Shown here: positions 57,831 to 64,000 of the stretch, in pieces
Layout of the letters: the number at the start of each line of letters is the position of its first letter
How positions within the stretch are numbered: the first letter of the stretch is position 1
DNA from: an uncultured Draconibacterium sp.
GTDB taxonomy: Bacteria > Bacteroidota > Bacteroidia > Bacteroidales > Prolixibacteraceae
Direction: 5' to 3'
Length of the DNA stretch: 64,000 nt
Assembly (NCBI RefSeq): GCF_963677155.1
Contig: NZ_OY781884.1
Location: forward strand, 4,336,501-4,400,500
Program-made: the position numbers and the translations under genes
The notes under the pieces: model-generated
The model's input: only the letters and a program-made list of their open reading frames with translations
Told to the model about the DNA's origin: nothing
Databases searched by the model: none

Positions 57831-60824
57831 ATGCGCACAAAATCAATCGTAAAAATTACAGGCCTGTCGGTTTTTCTAGTTTCTTTACTTCTCTATGCAT
57901 TAACTTTGGAGCCCACAACCAGCTTTTGGGATTGTAGCGAGTTTATTCTTTCAGCTTCAAAACTGGAGGTGAACCACCCGGCGGGGGCACCGCTTTTTAT
58001 GTTGATGGGGCGATTATTTTCTTTATTGTCATTCGGGAATCCTCAAAAAATAGCCTGGACGATCAATTTTATGTCAGGCATGTTCAGTGCCTTAACCATC
58101 TTTTTTCTTTATCACGTAATTATAAAATTGGTTGCAAAAATGTCGGAGTCAGCAATAGTAATAATTGGAAGTTCGGTTATTGGAGCATTAACTTTTGCTG
58201 TCAGCGATTCGTTTTGGTTTTCGGCTGTTGAAGGCGAAGTTTATGCGCTTTCCATGTTTTTCCTTATCCTGTCGTTTTGGGCGGCATTAAAATGGGACGA
58301 ACAATTCGGGCAGCCTGGTAATGAAAAATGGATTCTCTTTTTAGCACTGATCACAGGTCTTGGAATTGGCGTGCATTTGTTGAATTTGCTGGTTCTTCCA
58401 TCGGTAGTAATGATTATGGGATTCAGAAAATGTGGTTACTCCGTAAAGCACCTTATTCTGTTCTTTGGATTGGGGCTGGTTGTTTTATTAGGAGTATTAT
58501 ATGTTTTAACACCGCTGGTTTTGTTTCTGTTTTCAAGGTTCGATCTGTTCTTTGTTAACGAGCTAAGTTTTCCACTACATTCAGGAACACTCTTTGGAAT
58601 ATTCTTTATTCTCGCTTTGCTGGCATCACTTATCTTTTATTTTAAAAAGAAACAGAAACCGCTGCCCGAATTTGCCACATTATCAGTGTTGTTTTTATTG
58701 CTTGGGTTTTCAGTTTATTCCGTTAATGTCATTCGTTCTTCGGCAAATCCCCCGGTGAATTTTGGTGAGCCGAATAACATTTTCTCGCTGATTAATTACC
58801 TAAATCGTGAACAATACCCCAAACGACCATTGCTTTACGGACAAAACTACAATTCACCTTTGTTAGACGTGAATGAGCGTTCTTCTTATGATTTTATCGA
58901 TGGCAGATATATGCCAATCGATTTAGCTCCCGATTACGAATACGATGAACAAACGTGTACATGGTTTCCACGTATGTCGAGCAGCGATGAAAACCATATA
59001 AAAGCCTACAACAGTTGGATTTCGATTTCGGGAAAGCGGGTTGCTGTTAAACAACGGAATGGTGAACGTAAAACGATTGTTGTTCCGCGCTTTTCAGATC
59101 AGTTAAAGTTTTTTGTGCGCTACCAGTTTGGTTTTATGTTTGGACGTTATTTTATGTGGAATTTTGTGGGCCGTCAAAACGACCGGCAGGGAAGGGGAAC
59201 CATCCTAAACGGTAACTGGCTTTCGGGAATTGATTTTATAGATAATGTCCGGCTTGGCCCGCAGGATAAGGTACCTTCCTGGCTAAAAAGTAATAAGGGA
59301 CGAAATACCTACTATTTTCTTCCGCTGTTGCTAGGATTTCTGGGGGCTTTCTATCAATACAAAACAAACCGCGAAACCTTTTTTATTGTGCTGGCATTGT
59401 TTGTTATGGGCGGACTTGGACTTACGGTTTATATCAACGAAATTCCTATCACGCCACGTGAGCGCGATTATGTTTTTGTGGGGGCATTTTTGGCCTTTTC
59501 CATTTGGATAGGTTTTAGTTTGGTGGCAGCGGTGAATCTTATTCAACCAAAAATAAAACATGCGAAAGTTGGAGTACCCGCTTTGCTTGTGCTGCTTTTA
59601 GCGGGGCCGGTATTAATGGCCTCTCAGAATTTCGATGACCATAATCGATCGGGGCGGTATGCTGCACGCGATTTTGCTGAGAATATATTAAAATCGTGTC
59701 CTCCAAATGCCATTCTGTTTACCAGTGGCGATAACGATACATATCCGTTGCTTTATTGTCAGGAGGTGGAGGAACTGCGCACCGATGTGCGAATTGTAAT
59801 CATGCCATTTTTAGCAGCCAACTGGTTTATTAATGGATTGAGAAATCCGAAATATGACGATGCCGGTTTAAAAATGATGCTGCCCAAGGATAAATATGAC
59901 CATGGCGAGTTGGCTTATGTGCCGGTGTTGAAGAAGTTTAACAGGGATACCTCGTGGCAGGAGGCACTTAATTTTTTAAGTCTAAAAAACAATAATGCAA
60001 AAGTGACATTGAACTCCGGCGATCGTGTAAATTTTATTCCAATAACCCGGCTGAATCTGATGGTTGAAGCCAATGATAAAAAAGGGAAGATACCTGTTTC
60101 GCTTGAGGGAAAGAAAGTGCTGTATAAAAACGAGCTGGCGTTTTGGGACATCATTAGTTCAAACGCTGATGAGCGGCCAATATGTTTTGTATCGAAAGGT
60201 GAAGCTGCAAAACATGGCTTGGGAACCTATCTGGAATGTGAAGGTTTTGTTCATCGCCTCATTCCTGAAAAGACCAATTCAAATAGTACATTTTCAATTG
60301 GGAAATGCAATCCTGAAGTTATCGCAGACAAATTGTTAAATACGTTCAATTGGGGAAATATCTCCGATCCGTCGGTGTATGCCGATTGGAATACAAACGT
60401 AAATCTGACTGTTTTTCAGGCCCGCAATACTTTTAACGAGGTAGCAGCATTGCTTCTTCAAAAGGGGGAGAAAGAGAAAGCTTTTCAGTTGCTTCATAGG
60501 TGCGCTATTGAAATTCCGCTATCACAAATTCCTTATGATATTTTTGCGATCAAACAAGCTGAGTTAATGCTTGCAACCGGACATGAAAAGGAAAGTAAGG
60601 TACTATTTGAAGAGTTGGAAAGGGATGTTACTGAAACACTCGAATTTTATGACAGCCTGAATAAGAGTCAGCAACTTAGACTAAAAGAGGAGATTCAGCG
60701 GGAATTGTATTATTTGAACCAGTTGATTGCCGTTTCCTCAAAATTCGAAGATCAGACAAAACGAAACGATCTGGAGCAGCAAATGCAGCATTTTTATCAG
60801 CGTTTGATGAAAGTTGCATCGTAA
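57831..60824 (+). CDS. DUF2723 protein, likely protein O-mannosyltransferase-type
   Basis: The 997-residue protein has about ten N-terminal membrane helices with the family signature TTSFWDCSEFILSASKL and NHPAGAPLFMLMGR, then a large soluble domain with DNDTYPLLYCQEVE and tetratricopeptide-like helices at the end. In Bacteroidota this family transfers sugar (typically a mannose-like residue) from lipid carrier to exported proteins. It is a single gene; its 3' end overlaps the convergent 60676-61263 frame. Confidence 0.85.
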   Translation: MRTKSIVKITGLSVFLVSLLLYALTLEPTTSFWDCSEFILSASKLEVNHPAGAPLFMLMGRLFSLLSFGNPQKIAWTINFMSGMFSALTIFFLYHVIIKLVAKMSESAIVIIGSSVIGALTFAVSDSFWFSAVEGEVYALSMFFLILSFWAALKWDEQFGQPGNEKWILFLALITGLGIGVHLLNLLVLPSVVMIMGFRKCGYSVKHLILFFGLGLVVLLGVLYVLTPLVLFLFSRFDLFFVNELSFPLHSGTLFGIFFILALLASLIFYFKKKQKPLPEFATLSVLFLLLGFSVYSVNVIRSSANPPVNFGEPNNIFSLINYLNREQYPKRPLLYGQNYNSPLLDVNERSSYDFIDGRYMPIDLAPDYEYDEQTCTWFPRMSSSDENHIKAYNSWISISGKRVAVKQRNGERKTIVVPRFSDQLKFFVRYQFGFMFGRYFMWNFVGRQNDRQGRGTILNGNWLSGIDFIDNVRLGPQDKVPSWLKSNKGRNTYYFLPLLLGFLGAFYQYKTNRETFFIVLALFVMGGLGLTVYINEIPITPRERDYVFVGAFLAFSIWIGFSLVAAVNLIQPKIKHAKVGVPALLVLLLAGPVLMASQNFDDHNRSGRYAARDFAENILKSCPPNAILFTSGDNDTYPLLYCQEVEELRTDVRIVIMPFLAANWFINGLRNPKYDDAGLKMMLPKDKYDHGELAYVPVLKKFNRDTSWQEALNFLSLKNNNAKVTLNSGDRVNFIPITRLNLMVEANDKKGKIPVSLEGKKVLYKNELAFWDIISSNADERPICFVSKGEAAKHGLGTYLECEGFVHRLIPEKTNSNSTFSIGKCNPEVIADKLLNTFNWGNISDPSVYADWNTNVNLTVFQARNTFNEVAALLLQKGEKEKAFQLLHRCAIEIPLSQIPYDIFAIKQAELMLATGHEKESKVLFEELERDVTETLEFYDSLNKSQQLRLKEEIQRELYYLNQLIAVSSKFEDQTKRNDLEQQMQHFYQRLMKVAS

Positions 60825-61263
60825 GAGAAGCGGAATTTGGATGAATAGAAATTCCTTCTTCTGTTTGTTCGGTCTCTTTTTCGCTGTGACTTTTAATTAA
60901 TTTGGAAATGGAGCAAGTGTCTACAAAATAAGGTGATGTTTGTGATGAATCGATATGAAAAGGCATGGTATTCAAAGTGGTATCCTGCATTTGTAGAAGT
61001 ATTGGTGTTTCTACATTTTTAATGTTCACCAGCGAAAAAAGTAATACAACCGAAACCATTGCTGCTTTTAAGGGTAGATTAGACCATGAAAACAGCCAGG
61101 CGAATAATCCAAGAAAAGAATTTTGGGAGGTTTTGTAGCCTCTGCTTTTTACCATAAAAGCATATTCCAGCCGTTCGCGAACTGCTTCGTCGGGGAAATG
61201 ATTGGCAGCATCCTGGTTAAAAATGGAGCTTAATTCTTTATCGTTTATCATATTGTTTTTCAT
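60676..61263 (-). CDS. Membrane protein next to the ECF sigma gene (possible anti-sigma)
   Basis: The 195-residue protein has a cytosolic N-terminal helical part (ELSSIFNQDAANHFPDEAVRERLEYA), a membrane helix near 65-84 and a soluble C-terminal region. The topology and the 11-bp gap to the sigma gene suggest an anti-sigma partner, but no known anti-sigma motif is visible. The last 49 residues are read antisense to the DUF2723 C-terminus over 149 bp. The stop may have been lost, or the overlap is real. Confidence 0.55.
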   Translation of the reverse strand: MKNNMINDKELSSIFNQDAANHFPDEAVRERLEYAFMVKSRGYKTSQNSFLGLFAWLFSWSNLPLKAAMVSVVLLFSLVNIKNVETPILLQMQDTTLNTMPFHIDSSQTSPYFVDTCSISKLIKSHSEKETEQTEEGISIHPNSASLTMQLSSNADKNAAFAAPDRFVLSDLRILRKRQSTGSNNTIPAESPLLV

Positions 61264-61274
61264 CCGTATTCTTT

Positions 61275-61853
61275 TTAAAGTAACGATTTGTTTGCCAGCT
61301 TTTTTGTTAACTCAACACGTGCATAATACAACCTCGATTTAATGGTCCCAAGCGGCAGTTCCAATATTTCAGAGATCTCTTTCAAACTAAAATTCTCCTT
61401 GTATTTTAGCAGTAATATTGCCCTTTGATCTTCTTCCATGTATTCAATTTCTGTAAATAATTGGGTGATAAGCTGCTCTTTTTTCAGCGTCTCTTCATAC
61501 GAATTTTCATCCGTTATAAATTGATCAGGATTCTCATCGTTATTAATTATTTTGCGCACTTCGCGGTGGCGGTATTCGTTTTTACACATGTTGTGCGCCA
61601 CCGTAAAAATCCAGCTTGTAAATTTGTATCCGGGTTTAAAAAGTTCCGGCTTGTTGATGATCTTCAGAAAAATGTCTTGTAAAAAATCGTTGGCCACTTC
61701 TTTATCGTTGCCCAGCATACGAAAAAAGTAGTAGTACAAACGCTGATTAAATCGTTCGTACAATTCGGAGAATGCCGATTGGTTGCCATTTTTTATGGCT
61801 GTCATCAGCTCTTCGTTCGTTAACCGGGAGATATTTCTCTTTTTAAAAATCAC
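61275..61853 (-). CDS. ECF-type RNA polymerase sigma factor
   Basis: The 192-residue sigma-70-related factor has region 2 (FNQRLYYYFFRMLGNDKEVANDFLQDIFLKIIN, KFTSWIFTVAHNMCKNEYR) and region 4 (ILLLKYKENFSLKEISEILELPLGTIKSRLYYAR). It directs RNA polymerase to a small regulon, likely regulated by the membrane protein encoded just downstream. It overlaps the upstream DUF3098 gene by 4 bp. Confidence 0.92.
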   Translation of the reverse strand: MIFKKRNISRLTNEELMTAIKNGNQSAFSELYERFNQRLYYYFFRMLGNDKEVANDFLQDIFLKIINKPELFKPGYKFTSWIFTVAHNMCKNEYRHREVRKIINNDENPDQFITDENSYEETLKKEQLITQLFTEIEYMEEDQRAILLLKYKENFSLKEISEILELPLGTIKSRLYYARVELTKKLANKSLL

Positions 61854-62056
61854 TTGCGTTTAAAAATAAGAAAAATCATTGATCCGTAGGCTACAAGAAT
61901 TAGTACCGGAGCGAGCGTTATTCTTCGGAAATTAAAAATGGCCCCATTAAATTCTCCATCTACAGCTTTGGAACCCGCCATTAATCCGAAGCCAAATATT
62001 AATAAGATTATAAGTAATCCGAGTAGAATATATTTTTTGCGGTCAAAAACTTTCAT
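61850..62056 (-). CDS. DUF3098 membrane protein
   Basis: The 68-residue protein has two membrane helices and the GSKAVDGEFNGAIFNFRRITLAPVLILVAYGSMIF pattern of DUF3098, a short Bacteroidota family of unknown function. It overlaps the sigma gene by 4 bp and is the first gene of that operon. Confidence 0.8.
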   Translation of the reverse strand: MKVFDRKKYILLGLLIILLIFGFGLMAGSKAVDGEFNGAIFNFRRITLAPVLILVAYGSMIFLIFKRK

Positions 62057-62119
62057 CTTTATTCTTAATTATACCTTTACCCAAGGATATACACCCGAAA
62101 AATAAAAGGTTCAAAGTTT

Positions 62120-62896
62120 ATGCAAAAAAAAGTTGAAGAGTTTAAACGCTTACTGGATATAATGGACGAATTGCGCGAGAAATGTCCGTGGGATAAAAAA
62201 CAAACGCTGGAATCGTTACGGAAACTAACGATAGAGGAAACTTACGAATTGGGCGATGCCATTTTGAAAAACGATTTACAAGAGATAAAAAAAGAACTGG
62301 GCGACATACTGTTGCATATTGTTTTTTACGCCAAAATCGGTGATGAGAAAGGAGCTTTCGATATTGGCGATGTGCTGGAAGGTATCAATGAAAAACTGGT
62401 TTACCGTCATCCGCATATTTTTGGCGATGTTGATGTTGATGGTTCGGCCGATAAAGTTGCTGAAAACTGGGAAGCCTTAAAATTGAAAGAAAAAGGTGGC
62501 AACAAACGTGTTCTGGAAGGTGTGCCTGCTGCCATGCCGGCGCTGGTTAAAGCCAACCGTATCCAGGAAAAAGTGCGGGGCGTGGGTTTCGACTGGGAAT
62601 ACAAAGAGCAGGTTTGGGATAAAGTGAAGGAAGAGGTTGATGAGTTAAGCGTGGAGATCAATAAAGCCGACAAAGATAAAATGGAGGCAGAATTTGGTGA
62701 TTTGCTTTTTGCCGTTGTAAATGCTGCGCGTTTGTACGACATCGATCCGGAAGCTGCGCTGGAACGCACCAATATGAAATTTATAAAACGCTTTAATTAC
62801 CTCGAAAGCAAAACACTTTTACAGGGAAAAAGCCTGCATGATATGAGTCTTGCCGAAATGGACGAGATTTGGGAGGAAGCTAAGAAGGAAGAGTAA
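62120..62896 (+). CDS. mazG: Nucleoside triphosphate pyrophosphohydrolase MazG
   Basis: The 258-residue protein has two tandem MazG domains (about 1-120 and 130-258). The first shows the metal-binding pattern KLTIEETYELGDAI..ELGDILLHIVFYAKIG; the second shows VKEEVDELSVEI..EFGDLLFAVVNAAR. It hydrolyses (d)NTPs to monophosphates and clears oxidised nucleotides. It is single, divergent from the DUF3098/sigma operon. Confidence 0.93.
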   Translation: MQKKVEEFKRLLDIMDELREKCPWDKKQTLESLRKLTIEETYELGDAILKNDLQEIKKELGDILLHIVFYAKIGDEKGAFDIGDVLEGINEKLVYRHPHIFGDVDVDGSADKVAENWEALKLKEKGGNKRVLEGVPAAMPALVKANRIQEKVRGVGFDWEYKEQVWDKVKEEVDELSVEINKADKDKMEAEFGDLLFAVVNAARLYDIDPEAALERTNMKFIKRFNYLESKTLLQGKSLHDMSLAEMDEIWEEAKKEE

Positions 62897-63029
62897 CAGT
62901 TAGGGGAAAAGTAAAAAAGGAAAAGGGCAAAAGGAGAGCAAAGACATGATGACAGTTGGTATCCGGTAATTTTGGAATGTAAGGCAAAAGAGAGAGGCAC
63001 AAAGACAAAAATTAAAATATGAGTTTAAA

Positions 63030-63662
63030 ATGTTAGGAATAGAAAATTACTTAGGATTTATTGCGGCTGGGATTGTATTGAACTTAACTCCGGGAGCAGA
63101 TACGATGTATATTTTAACTCGTAGTATATCACAAGGTCGAAAAGCTGGAATTTATTCTGTACTTGGGATAACCACAGGTGGATTGGTTCATACTATTTTT
63201 GCGTCATTTGGATTATCAATCATTTTAGCTAAATCAGCTACAGCTTTTGCAATTGTAAAATATGTAGGCGTAGCTTATCTTGTATATTTAGGTGTAAAAA
63301 TGATAGTTGACAAGAAAAACTCATTTGCGGATAATTCTGCAAAAACGGAGCAGATTGATCTGAGAAAAATCTATCGGCAAGGAGTATTTACAAATGTGTT
63401 AAATCCTAAAGTTGCTTTATTCTTTTTGGCATTTCTACCTCAATTTATAAATACTGATAACGCCGCCGGGACTTTGCCATTTCTTATTCTTGGAGTTACG
63501 TTTATGATGACAGGAACTTTATGGTGTTTATTTTTAGCTTACGCAGCTTCATTGATTACAAAAACATTAAGGGAAAATGATAAGATTGGGATAATTCTGC
63601 AAAAAGTAAGTGGATTTATTTTTATCGGATTAGGATTTAGACTATTGACGCAGAAACAATAA
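63030..63662 (+). CDS. LysE/RhtB-family amino-acid exporter
   Basis: The 210-residue six-helix membrane protein has the family N-terminus (NLTPGADTMYILTRSISQGRKAGIYSVLGITTGGLVHT) and the middle motif FTNVLNPKVALFFLAFLPQFI. It exports amino acids such as threonine or homoserine; the substrate is not evident. It is a lone gene followed by a hairpin structure at 63675-63772. Confidence 0.88.
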   Translation: MLGIENYLGFIAAGIVLNLTPGADTMYILTRSISQGRKAGIYSVLGITTGGLVHTIFASFGLSIILAKSATAFAIVKYVGVAYLVYLGVKMIVDKKNSFADNSAKTEQIDLRKIYRQGVFTNVLNPKVALFFLAFLPQFINTDNAAGTLPFLILGVTFMMTGTLWCLFLAYAASLITKTLRENDKIGIILQKVSGFIFIGLGFRLLTQKQ

Positions 63663-63674
63663 AAATGTTCTGTT

Positions 63675-63772
63675 GCACTGTGTAGTAGGCTAATTCGATA
63701 ATTATTCAGGTTTCTAATCTTCTCAAACGGCGAGTGGTTTGCCAGCAAATTACTACACAATGTGTTAGTGCT
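63675..63772. repeat. Long-range hairpin between LysE and DUF3781 genes
   Basis: TGTGTAGTA (63679-63687) pairs perfectly with TACTACACA (63751-63759), and flanking GCAC/GTGC add pairs. The layout resembles the spacers of the cassette-like block at 0.4-3.3 kb, but the core ends are less clear. Confidence 0.35.
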
Positions 63773-63784
63773 AATACAATTCGT

Positions 63785-64000
63785 TTAATTTAGTTTATCT
63801 GCGGTAATAATTCTAAAAGTGTGGCTATTAATTGTAAGCCTAACCTCACGTGTTTTATTGGTAATGTAAATATTTTTACCTTTTTGGTGAAAGCCGGATT
63901 CTTCGGTTTCATTTATAATGGAGCGAACCATTTCTTCGATTTTGTCGTTGGAAAGCTCAATATTTAGTTTCTTATTTATTCTACCATAAACAAGATCAGT
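63785..64000 (-). CDS. DUF3781 family protein (partial)
   Basis: The 71 visible C-terminal residues (TDLVYGRINKKLN.. ending ..TFRIITADKLN) match the DUF3781 pattern with GFHQKGKNIYITN and VRLTINSHTFRIIT. The start lies beyond the window. Function unknown. Confidence 0.7.
   Translation of the reverse strand, partial: TDLVYGRINKKLNIELSNDKIEEMVRSIINETEESGFHQKGKNIYITNKTREVRLTINSHTFRIITADKLN

Overview
The window looks like the chromosome of a marine or gut-type Bacteroidota (probably Marinilabiliales/Prolixibacteraceae-like; genus not determinable). The evidence is Bacteroidota-type promoters (TTTG-N19-TAnnTTTG ahead of the tRNA pair), tRNA genes without encoded CCA, a DUF2723 protein, DUF3098, and Bacteroidota-style tyrosine integrase, MobA/MobB and Toprim primase genes. 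Gene order at 50-64 kb is ordinary housekeeping: folE, PQQ-propeller lipoprotein, dus, trhO, TlpA-like oxidoreductase, purC, phoH, pspC-like, DUF2723, ECF sigma/membrane partner, DUF3098, mazG, LysE-type exporter and a partial DUF3781 gene.

The left 10 kb is accessory DNA. Positions 420-3300 hold three single-gene, same-strand units. Each is bounded by short inverted core sites and separated by 110-130 bp spacers that fold into long hairpins, which resembles integron cassettes. Positions 3624-10015 hold a mobilisation module: XRE regulator, two unknown genes, small membrane protein, MobB-type relaxase, MobA/MobC-type RHH protein, a candidate oriT, Toprim primase, excisionase-like HTH protein and a membrane protein. 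I call this element A; its far end is not in the window.

Element B (10292-49909, about 39.6 kb) is bounded by 48-bp direct repeats of the 3' part of tRNA-Pro(UGG). The intact tRNA is at the right end and a Bacteroidota tyrosine integrase at the left end. Paired 11-bp-spaced repeats near both ends look like integrase arm sites. The sequence just outside the left copy has the same architecture with a different repeat, suggesting A and B are stacked in one tRNA site. B carries a type I restriction system (hsdR, a GIY-YIG-like gene, hsdM, an extended hsdS) plus two helper genes.

Inside B, about 19.6-49.0 kb is a mosaic whose backbone looks proteobacterial (DUF3768 and other cues point to Alphaproteobacteria): P4-type integrase beside a tRNA 3' end that includes CCA, AlpA, HipBA, a Fic protein fused to a putative DNA-binding region, a RadC-like JAB protein, MobF relaxase TraI, a VirD4/TraD-type coupling ATPase, strong Shine-Dalgarno sites, and two long leaders whose outer stems bury the ribosome-binding site. 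Five genes of this backbone share an upstream element TGTGCGTATTC-N17/18-CAWWAT. No mating-pair T4SS genes are present, so the element is at most mobilisable. Bacteroidota-type cargo is inserted into this backbone: a truncated mobile-mystery-protein-B Fic gene, an IetAS-like ATPase/subtilase defence pair (the protease has an early in-frame amber codon), a membrane-protein operon ending in a YhhQ-type transporter, an M23 lipoprotein flanked by direct repeats, and a lipoprotein/beta-barrel operon.

The most interesting signals are the cassette-like hairpin spacers, the shared promoter element, the hipBA triple operator at exact 50-bp spacing, the four 24-bp repeats before fic, the two RBS-burying leaders, the ghost copy of the traI 5' end, and a 160-bp palindromic structure at 48.84-49.00 kb.
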